64,000 nucleotides of DNA from Leptolyngbya sp. SIOISBB (GCA_010671905.1 JAAHII010000001.1:1178001-1242000); one strand, 5' to 3'; positions 18,148 through 28,144 are shown, counted from the stretch's first letter. The notes: generated by a model from the letters alone, not told the origin. Numbers and translations: made by a program.

Positions 18148-18527
18148 GTCCAACTGCTGAAATCGCTATTCAAACAGCTGAAACTGACTTGAAACAGGCC
18201 ATGCTCACATCAGACGTCGCCAGGCTGGATCAACTCCTCGCGCCAGATCTAATTTTCATCAATCATTTGGGACAACCCATGACCAAGCAAGATGATTTGA
18301 ATGCCCATCGTTCACGCATCATGGCGATTGAGACCGTCGAAATTTCTGACCAAGCCATCAAAGTTGTTGAGCAGATTGCCATCGTCAATGTGGCTGCCCA
18401 CATCAGGGGACAATTTGCGGACGAACCCTTCGATGCCACCCTCAGATTTACTCGCGTTTGGCAAGCGATCGCTCCTAATCATTGGCAGGTCATCGCCGCT
18501 CAAGCAACGGAAATTCAACCCTCATGA
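18144..18527 (+). CDS. SnoaL/NTF2-like nuclear-transport-factor-fold protein
   Basis: A 127-residue protein of the DUF4440 type: the N-terminal helix AETDLKQAMLTSDVARLDQLLAPDLIFINHLGQ is followed by MTKQDDLNAHRS, and it ends in LRFTRVWQAIAPNHWQVIAAQATEI. This is a single alpha+beta-barrel domain that often serves as a small ligand-binding or catalytic domain. It overlaps neighbours by 4 nt on both sides, showing translational coupling. Confidence 0.87.
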   Translation: MSPTAEIAIQTAETDLKQAMLTSDVARLDQLLAPDLIFINHLGQPMTKQDDLNAHRSRIMAIETVEISDQAIKVVEQIAIVNVAAHIRGQFADEPFDATLRFTRVWQAIAPNHWQVIAAQATEIQPS

Positions 18528-18862
18528 AACGACTACACATTGCGATCGCCACCCACGATATCGCTGCCACTGTCTCCGACTATTCCCGCCGATTGGGCTG
18601 TGCCCCGAGCCTGGTCGTCTCCGGCGAATATGCCCTTTGGCGCACCGACACCCTCAATTTTTCGGTGCGGCAAGATGCCACTTGCCAGCCCGGCGAGCTG
18701 CGCCATCTCGGTTGGGACGACGATGATGCAGTGACGTTCACCACAGAGGCCGACTGCAACGGCATTGTGTGGGAGCACTTTGCTGCCCATCATCAAGCCG
18801 CAGAGATTACCGAAATCTGGCCCGATACCCACTACGCTCCTGAGGCAGTGCCCCATGAATGA
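18524..18862 (+). CDS. VOC-superfamily protein
   Basis: The ATG at 18524 overlaps the stop of the NTF2-like gene (TCATGA). The 112 residues read MKRLHIAIATHDIAATVSDYSRRLG and SGEYALWRTDTLNFSVRQ, a glyoxalase-type half-domain pattern. RHLGWDDDDAVTF and NGIVWEHFAAHHQAAEI follow. The small size fits a single VOC module that works as a dimer. Substrate unknown. Confidence 0.83.
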   Translation: MKRLHIAIATHDIAATVSDYSRRLGCAPSLVVSGEYALWRTDTLNFSVRQDATCQPGELRHLGWDDDDAVTFTTEADCNGIVWEHFAAHHQAAEITEIWPDTHYAPEAVPHE

Positions 18863-19244
18863 ACGGGAAATTAAAGCTGGTTTAGCGGCGACTCCGGGTT
18901 ACCAATACGCCCAACAGGTCGGCAATCAACTCATCGTGGCCGGTCAAGTTCCCCACGATGCCAAGGGAAATCTGGTCGGCCTGGGCAACCTCAAAACTCA
19001 GACCGCCCAATGCCTGAAAAACCTCTACACGCTAATCAAGTTGCATGGCTTCAGCGATCGCGATCTCCGACACCTGAAGGTTTACGTAGTTGGCGATCGC
19101 GACGCACTCGCGGCTGCCTGGCAGGCCGTGACCGATTGGTTCAACAACGCCGTCCCGCCTGCTACGCTTCTGGGCGTGAACCTACTTGGCCATGAAAACC
19201 AGTTAGTCGAAATTGACGCTACCATCATTCGCGATCGCCCCTAA
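18855..19244 (+). CDS. RidA-family (YjgF/YER057c) protein
   Basis: The ATG at 18855 overlaps the previous gene by 8 nt. The 129 residues contain YAQQVGNQLIVAGQVPHDAKGNLVG, the typical RidA strand pair with GQ, then LGNLKTQTAQCLKNLYTLI and VPPATLLGVNLLGHENQLVEIDA, the family C-terminal signature. RidA proteins hydrolyse reactive enamine/imine intermediates; the Arg of canonical RidA (xxRxxV) is replaced by LLGV here, so this may be a Rid subgroup without that activity. Confidence 0.87.
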   Translation: MNEREIKAGLAATPGYQYAQQVGNQLIVAGQVPHDAKGNLVGLGNLKTQTAQCLKNLYTLIKLHGFSDRDLRHLKVYVVGDRDALAAAWQAVTDWFNNAVPPATLLGVNLLGHENQLVEIDATIIRDRP

Positions 19245-19269
19245 CTCACCAAAACCAAGGAGATTCGCC

Positions 19270-19881
19270 ATGTATCGGGTTTACGGAGACATGCTGTCGG
19301 GTAACTGTTACAAGATCAAACTCTTGATGCAGTGGCTGGGCCTTGAGCATGAGTGGATTCATGTTGACATCATGGCCAGCGAAACCCATACCGACTCATT
19401 CTTGTCGATGAACGCAAACGCTAAAATCCCCGTTCTCGAACTCGACACCAATCAATATCTTTGGGAGTCCAACGCCATTCTGAACTTTTTGGCAGAAGGG
19501 ACACCCTACTTGCCGGCATCAGGGTTACCCCGTGCCCGAGTATTGCAGTGGCAATTTTTTGAGCAATATAGCCATGAGCCCTATATTGCCGTGGCCCGCT
19601 ACCTCAACAAATATCTGGGGTTGCCCAGCGATCGCGTTGAAGAATACCACGCGAAACAGACGGGGGGACACAAAGCCTTAACGGTCATGGCACAGCAGCT
19701 TTCACAGTCGCCCTTCTTGGTCGGAAGTTCCCCCACGATCGCCGATATCAGTCTCTTTGCGTATACCCATGTAGCCCATGAAGGGGGATTTACCCTAGAG
19801 TCCTATCCCTCCATTCAACAATGGATATCACGGATCAAAGCCTTGCCTAATTACGTAGAAATGTCTAGAGAAAATGGTTGA
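19270..19881 (+). CDS. Glutathione S-transferase-family protein
   Basis: A 203-residue GST. The thioredoxin-fold N-domain has YGDMLSGNCYKIKLLMQWLGL, the cis-Pro loop AKIPVLELD and the glutathione-site WESNAILNFLAEG. The helical C-domain has LVGSSPTIADISLFAY with the N-capping Asp. AAGGAG lies just ahead of the start. It ends the five-gene run 17638-19881. The likely role is detoxification, but the substrate is unknown. Confidence 0.92.
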   Translation: MYRVYGDMLSGNCYKIKLLMQWLGLEHEWIHVDIMASETHTDSFLSMNANAKIPVLELDTNQYLWESNAILNFLAEGTPYLPASGLPRARVLQWQFFEQYSHEPYIAVARYLNKYLGLPSDRVEEYHAKQTGGHKALTVMAQQLSQSPFLVGSSPTIADISLFAYTHVAHEGGFTLESYPSIQQWISRIKALPNYVEMSRENG

Positions 19882-19940
19882 ATTCATGCTTAGAAGCAGA
19901 CTAAGCCTGGATTCACAGGAACTAAGGACTGTCACCATTT

Positions 19941-19978
19941 AGGGGCTGAATCCTGCTGCTGCAAAGCGATCAGCCCCT
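19941..19978 (+). terminator. Hairpin after the GST gene
   Basis: AGGGGCTGA (19941-19949) pairs with TCAGCCCCT (19970-19978) in a perfect 9-bp stem 60 nt after the GST stop. No U-tract follows, so termination is plausible but unproven. Confidence 0.45.
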
Positions 19979-19981
19979 AGC

Positions 19982-20633
19982 TAGTTAATTGAGTGCGGGC
20001 GCGGCCATGTCCGTCGTCAAAGCGTTCTAGATTCAATTGATGATGCGCCCTTAGGGGTTATGGCGTGGATATCGTTTATATACAAATTCACTTCTTGGAC
20101 AGTCGCTGATTCACAAAATTCAATCCCAAAAATATTGCAGAAATCAAAAATCAGAAATGAAGGTCTTATTGGCTATGGATTTCAGCGATCGTGATTGTTC
20201 TGACCGATTTTTCAGGTTGCTATATCAACAGCGAATCCAGGTTGCTGTCCTGTTAATCAAGGACATTTAGCCTCCGCAAAATCCATCCCACAAATTAGCA
20301 ATGTCCTTGAAACACTAGGATTCTAGGCCTGTGCTCTATTGTTGCTTAGCCTGTCTTAATCAACTTGTTAGTGGCAAACCACCGGTGGGAAGACTGAGTC
20401 ATCACAATCAGCCATGTTGTGAAATCAGCAAGATAACTTCTCCGTTTCCTGCTTGGACAAGATTTTGACGCTCTACCCCCTCACAAATAGCCAGTTAAAT
20501 TATTTGCCGCCACAAGCTAATTGCCCAAGCGTTTTAGTCGTATGCGATTGGTTATGTAGATGTCGTTGCTGCTTGGATCGGCCATCCATCATTAACCAGA
20601 TTTCAGTTCCAGTACTCTTCATTTCTTCGTGCT
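19982..20633. other. Intergenic region with no recognised gene
   Basis: About 650 bp between the GST gene and the next kinase. It has many stop codons in all frames and no convincing small gene, RNA or repeat. It probably contains the promoter of the kinase pair. Confidence 0.5.
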
Positions 20634-20724
20634 ATGGTCAGTGATTCTTCCGGCAAGACTGTAGGTTCGACTCAGGCAGGACCCAGTCGATTTAAACTCA
20701 GTAACTTTTTGGACGCGGGCGCTT
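20634..20724 (+). pseudogene. Out-of-frame N-terminal leader of the hybrid kinase
   Basis: [20 protein letters not shown], then [11 protein letters not shown], is a plausible cytoplasmic leader for the 20725-23103 kinase, which otherwise starts at an unlikely TTG inside its membrane helix. The frame differs by one base, at the poly-G run next to 20725. With one G fewer, the two join as [16 protein letters not shown]. Confidence 0.6.
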
Positions 20725-23103
20725 TTGGGGGGCACGGCCCTATTCGTCTGTGCTGCCAGCTACTGGAGTTATCAAACGATGCGGAATTTGCTGCTAGAAA
20801 ACTTGCAGAATCAGGCATTTTTAGAAGTCCAGCAGGGGGTCAACGAAATTGACGACTGGCTGAGCAATCACAAATCCTCAATGGCAGCTAGCGCGAACAA
20901 TCCTGTGTTTAGAACGATGGACTGGGAGCAGATCGAGCCTTATCTCAATGGTGAAGAGCAGCGGCTATCGGAATTTATGTATTTTGGCATGATCGACGCC
21001 GATGGACTGCTATACACCACTCTGCCCGATCAACCCAAAGGCGAAATTGATCTGAGCGATCGCGCTCATGTCAAAGGAGCCCTTAGCGGCCAAAATAGTC
21101 TCTCTGATCCGCTGATTGCCCGCATTCCGGCTGGGAAGAAAGTAGTCGCCTATGCCATTCCGGTGTGGTCGGGCGTACCCCAAGCCGATCAGCCTTTAGG
21201 TGAAGTGATTGGCATGATGAATGGGGTCATTGGCATTGATCTGGTGATTGATGTGATCAACGGTCTGGAATATAGCAACAACAGCTATGCGTTTGCCCTC
21301 AATTCGAAGGGAGAAGCCATTGTGCACCCGAATGCGGAGCTGATGTCGACCATTGAGACCCCCGCCCCCAGCCTTTTAGAATCCGATGATCCGGGCCTAG
21401 CTAGCGTCACCCAACAGATGCTCAACGGAGAGCAGGGGTTAGAACTGGTCGAAATTGATGGCATTCAACAGTACGTCTCCTTTGCTCCTCTGACGGAAGC
21501 AGACTGGTCTGTCGCGCTAGTTATTCCGCGGCGCAATATTGAGGCCCAACTCCGTCCCCTTGATTTAATGGCTTTGGTCGTCGTGGGCCTAACCATTACC
21601 ATGATTGCGGTCTTGTGGCAGGTACAGGCCTTTGAACAACAACAACTCAAACGCTCTAAAGCGGCTGCGGATAAGGCAAATCAGGCTAAGAGTGAGTTTC
21701 TGGCCAACATGAGCCATGAGCTACGCACCCCACTCAATGGCATCTTGGGCTATGCCCAAATTTTGAGGCGCTCCCATAGCTGGGGCGAGAAAGAACACCA
21801 AGGCGTCAGTATTATCCATCAGTGTGCGACCCACCTGCTGACCTTGATCAACGACATTCTCGATTTATCCAAGATCGAAGCGCGGCAGCTAGAAATTCTG
21901 CCCCAGCCTACTCACCTACCAGCCTTTTTGCAAGGGGTGGCAGAAATGAGCCGGATTCGCGCTGAGCAGAAAGGGTTAGCCTTCCACTACCTGCTGGATG
22001 CCGCCTTGCCAGAAGGGGTGAACATTGATGAAAAACGCCTACGTCAGGTGCTGATCAATCTTTTGGGAAACGCGACCAAATTTACCGATCAGGGGGCAGT
22101 CACCTTAAAGGTCAGCGTGATCGGGCAAGACAACCTGACAGAAACGGTTCGACTACGGTTCCAGGTGGAAGATACCGGGGTCGGCATTGCCCCGGATGCC
22201 GTTGCGAGTGTCTTTAAACCTTTTGAACAGGTGGGCGATCGTAAACGCCAGGCCGAGGGCACCGGATTAGGACTCGCTATTAGTTACCGCATTGTGAAAG
22301 CGATGGGGTCCTCCCTACAGGTCGAAAGTCAATTGGGCATTGGCAGTCAGTTTTCCTTTGAAGTCGATTTGCCCCTCGCAGCGGAATGGCAGCAGGCCGC
22401 CAAACGACTACCTGGCGGTGAGGTTATGGGGTATATGGGCGATCGCAAAACAATTCTCATCGTTGACGATAAGTGGGAAAACCGCTCGGTGATCGTCAAT
22501 TTACTGGAACCGATCGGATTTACGGTGATCGAAGCGGAGAATGGTCAGGTAGCGCTCACCCAAGCTCAAACCCATCGCCCCGATCTCATTATTACGGACC
22601 TGCTAATGCCAGTCATGGATGGCTATGAGTTTATGGCTCAGCTCCGACAGTCTGAAGATCAAGAGTTAAGACAGACTCGAGTAATCGTGTCTTCTGCCTC
22701 AGTCTCTCAGCTCGACCAACAACAAAGTCTGGATGCTGGGGGCGATGATTTTCTGCCAAAGCCAGTGCAAGCTGACGAACTGCTGCCCTTACTCCAACAG
22801 CAGTTAGAGCTAGCATGGCAATATCAGCCAGGTTCACAGTCTGCTGAGGGGGCAGTCGACTCCCCCATCGGCAATACGACTACGCCCCCTGCCACTACCG
22901 ATATCTTGGTTCCTGCTCCGGAGGTTTTACAAGTGTTTCTCACCATGGCCCAACAGGGACGGTTCAAAGCCTTACAAACAGAGTTGCAAACCTTGGCTCA
23001 AGACAACCAAGACTATGGTCCCTTTGCGCATCATCTGCAAAGTTGGGTGCAACAATTTCAGGCTGAGAAAATTGAACAATTCCTTCAGCAACATCTAGTC
23101 TGA
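20725..23103 (+). CDS. Cache-type membrane hybrid histidine kinase (N-terminus frameshifted)
   Basis: About 790 residues in the main frame. It has an N-terminal membrane helix ([15 protein letters not shown]), a double-Cache sensor (about 35-265), a second helix ([20 protein letters not shown]), HisKA ([18 protein letters not shown]), HATPase_c ([26 protein letters not shown]), a receiver ([24 protein letters not shown]) and the ~60-residue helical tail found in other hybrid kinases here. The natural start is probably ATG 20634 ([12 protein letters not shown]), but that frame leaves this one at the GGGGGG run at about 20726-20731. Losing one G would join them. The receiver-kinase gene follows 13 nt later. 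Confidence 0.88.
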   Translation: MGGTALFVCAASYWSYQTMRNLLLENLQNQAFLEVQQGVNEIDDWLSNHKSSMAASANNPVFRTMDWEQIEPYLNGEEQRLSEFMYFGMIDADGLLYTTLPDQPKGEIDLSDRAHVKGALSGQNSLSDPLIARIPAGKKVVAYAIPVWSGVPQADQPLGEVIGMMNGVIGIDLVIDVINGLEYSNNSYAFALNSKGEAIVHPNAELMSTIETPAPSLLESDDPGLASVTQQMLNGEQGLELVEIDGIQQYVSFAPLTEADWSVALVIPRRNIEAQLRPLDLMALVVVGLTITMIAVLWQVQAFEQQQLKRSKAAADKANQAKSEFLANMSHELRTPLNGILGYAQILRRSHSWGEKEHQGVSIIHQCATHLLTLINDILDLSKIEARQLEILPQPTHLPAFLQGVAEMSRIRAEQKGLAFHYLLDAALPEGVNIDEKRLRQVLINLLGNATKFTDQGAVTLKVSVIGQDNLTETVRLRFQVEDTGVGIAPDAVASVFKPFEQVGDRKRQAEGTGLGLAISYRIVKAMGSSLQVESQLGIGSQFSFEVDLPLAAEWQQAAKRLPGGEVMGYMGDRKTILIVDDKWENRSVIVNLLEPIGFTVIEAENGQVALTQAQTHRPDLIITDLLMPVMDGYEFMAQLRQSEDQELRQTRVIVSSASVSQLDQQQSLDAGGDDFLPKPVQADELLPLLQQQLELAWQYQPGSQSAEGAVDSPIGNTTTPPATTDILVPAPEVLQVFLTMAQQGRFKALQTELQTLAQDNQDYGPFAHHLQSWVQQFQAEKIEQFLQQHLV

Positions 23104-23116
23104 GAGGCTGCAATCG

Positions 23117-24418
23117 ATGAAAGATTCCACTCCAACTGGCTTGATTTTAGTCGTTGATGATACGCCAGCGAACTTGACAGTGATGTCTGAAGCACTGACT
23201 GATGCAGGCTATGACGTGGCGGCGGCGCTCAGTGGCGATCGCGCCCTCAAGCAAATCCAGCATCGCCTGCCTGATCTGATTCTGCTCGATATTCAAATGC
23301 CCGGGATTGACGGCTTTGAAACCTGCTGTCAGCTCAAGGCCAATCCTGATGCCGCTGACATTCCGGTGATTTTTATGACCGCCCTGTCCGATGCCGCCAG
23401 TAAGGTGAAAGCCTTCGATTTAGGCGCGGTAGACTATGTCACCAAACCATTTCAAGAAGCGGAGGTGCTGGCCCGGGTGAGTACCCACCTCAAGCTGCGA
23501 CAGTTGACTCAGTCTTTAGAGCAACAGGTGGCAGCTCGCACTCAAGAATTGACCAACACCCTGGAAACTTTGAAACAATCCCAGCTACAGCTCATCCAGC
23601 AGGAAAAATTTTCGGCGCTGGGCGGATTAGTTGCAGGGGTGGCCCACGAAATCAACAATCCGCTAGGGTTCATTGCGGGTAATTTAGACCCCGCCCAAAA
23701 TTATGTCCAAGATATTTTGGAACTGCTAGCCCGCTATCAACAGCATTTTCCTGACCCTGGAGACGACATTGGCGATTACATCGAGGAGGTCGATCTAGAA
23801 TACATTCGCGAAGATCTGCCTAAACTGCTGGTGTCGATGCGGGAGGGCACCAACCGGATTCGAGCCATCAGCCGCAGCCTCCGCAGTTTTTCTCACGCTG
23901 ATGGCGATCGCAAAATGCCCTACGATTTGCGCGACGGGATGGAGAGCACCTTGATGATCCTGAAGCATCGGCTCAAAGCCACTGAAGACCGTCCTAAGAT
24001 TCAGGTGATGAAAGCCTACAACTTTAACCGTGAGGTAGAGTGCTTTCCCAGTCAGATCAATCAGGTCTTCATGAACCTATTGGCCAATGCCATTGATGCT
24101 TTAGAAGACGACAACCAAGGCCGTAGCTTTGAGGAGATTGAAGCCCAGCCAAACCAGATCTTTATTAGTACTGAACTGAGTGCTGATCAGCAATCTGTCG
24201 TCATTCGCATTGGCGATAATGGTACTGGGATGCCAGCGGCAATTCAAGCCCAGATTTTTGACCACTTTACGACGAAACCTTTAGGTAAGGGTACAGGGCT
24301 GGGGCTTTCCATTAGCCATCAAATTGTGGTGAAAAATCATCAGGGGACGATTGAAGTGCACTCTGAGCTTAATCAGGGCACCAAGTTTGAAATTCGCTTG
24401 CCGCTGATGGCTCCCTAG
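23117..24418 (+). CDS. Response-regulator/histidine-kinase
   Basis: 433 residues: receiver (about 10-125; VVDDTPAN, LLDIQMPGIDG, TKPF), a coiled linker (about 130-165) and a kinase core with phospho-His in [18 protein letters not shown], then HATPase_c with N box ([10 protein letters not shown]), G1 (DNGTGMPA) and G2 ([11 protein letters not shown]). This cyanobacterial kinase type has no membrane segment. It lies 13 nt downstream of the hybrid kinase and probably takes part in the same phosphorelay. The paralogue at 49824-51135 has the same layout. Confidence 0.92.
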   Translation: MKDSTPTGLILVVDDTPANLTVMSEALTDAGYDVAAALSGDRALKQIQHRLPDLILLDIQMPGIDGFETCCQLKANPDAADIPVIFMTALSDAASKVKAFDLGAVDYVTKPFQEAEVLARVSTHLKLRQLTQSLEQQVAARTQELTNTLETLKQSQLQLIQQEKFSALGGLVAGVAHEINNPLGFIAGNLDPAQNYVQDILELLARYQQHFPDPGDDIGDYIEEVDLEYIREDLPKLLVSMREGTNRIRAISRSLRSFSHADGDRKMPYDLRDGMESTLMILKHRLKATEDRPKIQVMKAYNFNREVECFPSQINQVFMNLLANAIDALEDDNQGRSFEEIEAQPNQIFISTELSADQQSVVIRIGDNGTGMPAAIQAQIFDHFTTKPLGKGTGLGLSISHQIVVKNHQGTIEVHSELNQGTKFEIRLPLMAP

Positions 24419-24597
24419 GGGCTTCTCACTAAGCCATACACACCAGACAATTCAGGCCATCCGTAGGCGTTGCTAACCCCAAAAGTCTAGCCCTCATCCC
24501 AGTTGTGAGAGAGGGTTGCAGGTATCGGCGCGGGACCGCTTCCCTGCCAAGGGGTGGACAGGATGGTGAAGTGAGTTATGTCACTCCCCTTTGCAAG
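24419..24597. other. Intergenic stretch before the MITE
   Basis: About 180 bp between the kinase and the MITE; no gene seen. The right end carries the target duplication (24588-24597). Confidence 0.4.
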
Positions 24598-24765
24598 CTC
24601 CCGCTTATACACATCTCTAGTAAGACGGCAAAATGCTGCATTGGCCCCCCTTTATCCCCCCCAACTTTGGGGGGGAGGCCGAGTTCACAGTCCCCCAGAA
24701 TTGGGGGGATGTAGGGGGCTAGATCTCTGGAAACGACTAACCAGAAACTTATGCATAAGCAGCAG
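24598..24765. mobile_element. 168-bp MITE with Tn5/IS50-like ends and 10-bp target duplication
   Basis: The left end CTCCCGCTTATACACATCT matches 16 of 19 positions of the Tn5 mosaic end. The right end, read inward, is CTGCTGCTTATGCATAAGT, which matches 14 of 19 positions of the IS50 outside end. The element is flanked by the perfect 10-bp repeat CCTTTGCAAG (24588-24597 and 24766-24775). The interior contains C/G-rich hairpins (GGGGGGAGG, CCCCCCAAC) and no gene. A second copy is at 39679-39859. Confidence 0.82.
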
Positions 24766-24848
24766 CCTTTGCAAGGGAAGTGAGCGGAATCCAGGCCTCG
24801 CCCTCATCAGCCCAACTTAATTTGCAGAGTCGTAAGCTGCGTTCTATA

Positions 24849-24943
24849 CAAGCCGCAGTTTGCTCAGGTTGTCTGGATTTTGGAAACCGCCTTCTGGCAT
24901 GCATTTCAATTCCGCATTCCGACCTCATCATTCCGCATTCTGC
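24849..24943 (+). repeat. Interspersed ~100-bp repeat, copy 1 of 4
   Basis: It begins AAGCCGCAGTTTGCTCAGG and ends with ATTCCGCATTCCGACC...ATTCCGCATTC. Copies with the same order of blocks are at 42143-42246 (minus), 51406-51505 and 55765-55860. All four are intergenic. Confidence 0.75.
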
Positions 24944-24975
24944 CATACATGCAATCTGGTCAGTTAGAAAGCACA

Positions 24976-27150
24976 TCACACCTGAGGTTCCGGCAGTTTC
25001 AACGTGCCGAATTTTGGCGACCAGAACTCGCCTCGACTGGGGAAAAATGCGACTTCTTTACACTTGCTCCGACGATGCGCCAAGAGTGAACAGCGTAGCA
25101 TCACCTTGTCTTGTCCCGCTTTCGTGTATTCATAACGCTCCAGCATCGCACCGCAGACGGGGCAGGGGTGGTCGACAAACATATCGGGATTGTGAGCTTG
25201 GCGGTGGGCATGGGGTAATTCATAGCGCTTGGCCTTCGCATTCCAAAACATGACGGTGCCGCAACCGGTACCGGAGCATTTAAGAAAGTGCTTAGCCTTC
25301 ATTTTTTTCGAACGAGACGGCATTTTGTTCATCGTCTCCCCACAGGTCGGACATTTCGTTTTAGTGGGTTTGGCATGCGGGGGAATTGAGCGCACCGATG
25401 TTTTGCGATCGCTAACGGGCCGCGACTCAGTAAAAGCGGGTAGTGAAAGCAACTGTGATTTGGCGTGCGCGATCGCCGGCGCAAAGTAGCTCTGGTTCCA
25501 GCCAATGAGGTAAGCTTGCCACTCTTGTTCACCCGCCGCGATCGCATCTAAAGCCGCCTCCATCTGAGCCGTAAATTCGGGCTGAATCAGATCTGGCAGG
25601 AGTTTTTCCAATGCCTCATCCAGTTGTAAGCCTAAATCTGTCGGCTGCAGCTTGCCCTTGACGGCCTGGACGTACTCCCGTTGCCGCAGTGTTTTGAGGG
25701 TGGGGGCATAGGTGCTTGGACGACCAATGCCTTTTTGCTCCATCAGCTTGACTAGCTTCGGCTCACTGTATCGAGGGGGTGGTTGCGTTTGCTTCTGATC
25801 GGCCTGAGCTTGCTGCAGATGCAATATTTGCCCCTGATTGACAGCGGGCAAAACGGCATCGGCGCTGAGGTTGTGCCAATAGCGGGTATAGCCAGGGAAC
25901 TCCAAGACCTGACCTCGCGCTTCCCAATAAGCTTCCCCAGACTGGGTCACGATGCGAGTCTTGCGCAACTGCGCTGGCGCACATTGAGACGCGATCGCCC
26001 GATTCCAGATCAGCTCATAAAGCCGAGCCGCCTCTGTCGCCAGTTCTACCGGCAGTTGTGAAGGCAGACGATTGACATCGGTGGGACGAATGGCTTCATG
26101 GGCGGCTTGCGATCCTTTAACCGCTCGATGGCGCGTCTGCTTCTGGGGCAAATTAGTAGGGTCGTGCTGTTGCAAATAGGCGCGCACCGATTCACAAAAG
26201 GCCGCAGACAGCATCACTGAATCCGTGCGCATGTAGGTGATATAGCCTTTCTCATACAAAGACTGGGCGACCTTCATGGTTTGCTCGGGGCGGTAGTGCA
26301 GTTTGGAGCCAGCGGCCTGCTGTAGGGTGGAAGTCACAAACGGCGGGGGCGGCGATTGCTTCTTTTGCTGACCTTTAATTTGCACGACCTGGTGGGGCTG
26401 GGCCTGAGCGATCTCCACCAGGGCAGCCGCCTGTTCCGGCGATGTCACCCGCTCTGACTCTGGCTCAGCAACCTTGTCGTCGGCAATGTCTTGGCGGCTT
26501 TTGCGCTGAGACTGAGGACGGCTGCGGTAAAAGGCTTTGAAGCCTTCGGCATAGTTCACCCAAACGCTCCAATAGTCCTGCGGTACGAAGGTTTGGATCG
26601 CCCGTTCTCGAATACAGAGCAGATGCAGAGCGGCACTCTGCACGCGGCCCATCGATTTCGCGCCATTGTTCAGCGGCCACACCACATGACGACTACCGGT
26701 GTAGCCCACCAGCTTATCGAGACAGTCTCGGGCTCGGCCGGCTGCCACCAGGTCTGAATTGAGAGTGCGGGGACGCGCGATCGCGGCGCGGACAGCTTGA
26801 GGCGTGATCTCGCTATAGACAACCCGCTGCGGATTTTTGAGGCGCAGCGCTTGTTGCAAGTGCCAGCCAATGGTTTCCCCCTCTCGGTCAGGGTCAGTGG
26901 CAATGTAAACCTGAGTCGCTTGCTTGACGGCTTGCCGCAGTTCAGAGAGCACTTTTTGAGAACGCGCATCACGGGGGTGATAACGACATTCGATGGACGA
27001 GGCACCCAAGTCGAAGCCCAAGGAATCGGTGCCATCGTTCATGAGTTCGCGGACGTGTCCCATACTGGCTTTGATGATCCAGCCGGGGCCAAGAATCTGA
27101 CCGAGCTTCTTAACCTTGCCCGGACTTTCAATCAGCAGCAGCTTCGCCAT
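24976..27150 (-). CDS. topA: DNA topoisomerase I (type IA) with C-terminal zinc-finger region
   Basis: 724 residues. The N-terminal TOPRIM domain has LLLIESPGKVKKL (about 4-16) with its catalytic Glu and the acidic triad ATDPDREGE (about 84-92). The catalytic tyrosine is about residue 306 in GYITYMRTDS. The C-terminal part carries Cys pairs (KCPTCGETM, KCSGTGCGTVM, CPVCGAMLERYEY) of topoisomerase zinc ribbons. It would relax negative supercoils. It is shorter than most cyanobacterial housekeeping TopA proteins as I remember them, so it may be a second paralogue. GGAGAAGGGCG precedes the ATG. Confidence 0.93.
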   Translation of the reverse strand: MAKLLLIESPGKVKKLGQILGPGWIIKASMGHVRELMNDGTDSLGFDLGASSIECRYHPRDARSQKVLSELRQAVKQATQVYIATDPDREGETIGWHLQQALRLKNPQRVVYSEITPQAVRAAIARPRTLNSDLVAAGRARDCLDKLVGYTGSRHVVWPLNNGAKSMGRVQSAALHLLCIRERAIQTFVPQDYWSVWVNYAEGFKAFYRSRPQSQRKSRQDIADDKVAEPESERVTSPEQAAALVEIAQAQPHQVVQIKGQQKKQSPPPPFVTSTLQQAAGSKLHYRPEQTMKVAQSLYEKGYITYMRTDSVMLSAAFCESVRAYLQQHDPTNLPQKQTRHRAVKGSQAAHEAIRPTDVNRLPSQLPVELATEAARLYELIWNRAIASQCAPAQLRKTRIVTQSGEAYWEARGQVLEFPGYTRYWHNLSADAVLPAVNQGQILHLQQAQADQKQTQPPPRYSEPKLVKLMEQKGIGRPSTYAPTLKTLRQREYVQAVKGKLQPTDLGLQLDEALEKLLPDLIQPEFTAQMEAALDAIAAGEQEWQAYLIGWNQSYFAPAIAHAKSQLLSLPAFTESRPVSDRKTSVRSIPPHAKPTKTKCPTCGETMNKMPSRSKKMKAKHFLKCSGTGCGTVMFWNAKAKRYELPHAHRQAHNPDMFVDHPCPVCGAMLERYEYTKAGQDKVMLRCSLLAHRRSKCKEVAFFPSRGEFWSPKFGTLKLPEPQV

Positions 27151-27780
27151 CGCCCTTCTCCTTGTCCGAATCCTACAGCTTAATAGTACATTTGAATTAA
27201 TTATACGAGCTTAAACATTTATCGATGCTTAAGCCTGTCAGCGGGCTATTTTTCTCTGCTGCCTCTAACTACCAGATCTCTTGAGAAGAGCTACAGATCT
27301 TGATGTAATCGCTGGAGTAGAGGAGAAAGGGCGCCAACATTTGGAGTGGCCGTTTAGAGAACGGGGATAATTGGTCTTCTGAGCGATCGCCAATTGCCTC
27401 TGCGGCGCTTCATCAATCAACTCTAGAAAACCTTAATAATTAACATGACCGCGCCCGCATCAGCTCAGCAAAAGCTTAGCCAGTGAGAGGCTGAACGCCA
27501 TTATGCAAAAGGGTTGGGCAACTAACTGATGACAGTCCTTAGCGTGGCAACCATCAGCTCGGGGAATATGGTTGGTGTCTGGTGCAGACAGATCAATCTC
27601 GACGATGGATCGCCACCGACCACTTTGGCAGCCGTCATCGACATCCCTTTCCCCCGTGTTTACGCATATGCAGCTACGTAAAAAATAAAACACTACATAT
27701 TTCAATGTACTTATTTAACACGGTTGTATTAAAAGCTGCTGTGCCATTTTTACTGGTCTTGTATGCTCACAGAATGAGCG
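27151..27780. other. Intergenic region between topA and the quinoprotein operon, first part
   Basis: AT-rich and rich in stops; I see no convincing gene. It is upstream of both topA (minus) and the plus-strand operon, so promoters for each may lie here. Confidence 0.5.
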
Positions 27781-27888
27781 TAATCGAAGAAACTTTAGAG
27801 GCTTTCATTTGCAAATTTAGGTGTTCTTTTAACAACGTAATCAAAGAAACCCTGAGGCTTTCATTTGCAAATTTAGGTGTTCTTTTAA
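27781..27888 (+). repeat. Imperfect tandem repeat, two ~57-bp units
   Basis: Unit 1 starts TAATCGAAGAAAC and unit 2 (27838) starts TAATCAAAGAAAC. Both contain GAGGCTTTCATTTGC and AAATTTAGGTGTTCTTTTAA in the same order. Units differ by a few substitutions and a 1-bp indel. The function is unknown; the site is about 350 bp upstream of the quinoprotein operon. Confidence 0.75.
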
Positions 27889-28144
27889 ACTCAGTACAAC
27901 TTCTCTAAAGGATTTTTGAGGCTAGTTCAAAGACTGTTTGGTTTACAACTTTTTTCAAAAAACTTTAAATTCCCAAAAGCCTTGCTGCACAGTCATCTCA
28001 GTCACTATAGATAGACTTAAATGTAGTTTAAATGGAAATAAAATATTAAGATTCCGAATAGATTCATGTAGAATCGCAACAGCTATTTCCAAGGTGCAGT
28101 CTATCTTTATTGAGATGCCGATCCATGCGTTCTGCAGCTAGATT

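Noticed and set aside
19982-20633. A possible riboswitch in the leader of the kinase pair
   Set aside because: No conserved riboswitch core or strong stem architecture was seen.
24598-24616. CTTATACACATCT as sequencing-adapter (Tn5 tagmentation) contamination
   Set aside because: It is not followed by adapter sequence. Both copies have a matching inverted right end, and one has a 10-bp target duplication.
27582-27908. A 108-codon plus-strand frame near 27.6-27.9 kb as a gene
   Set aside because: It is AT-biased, runs across the imperfect tandem repeat, and has no ribosome-binding site or family similarity.
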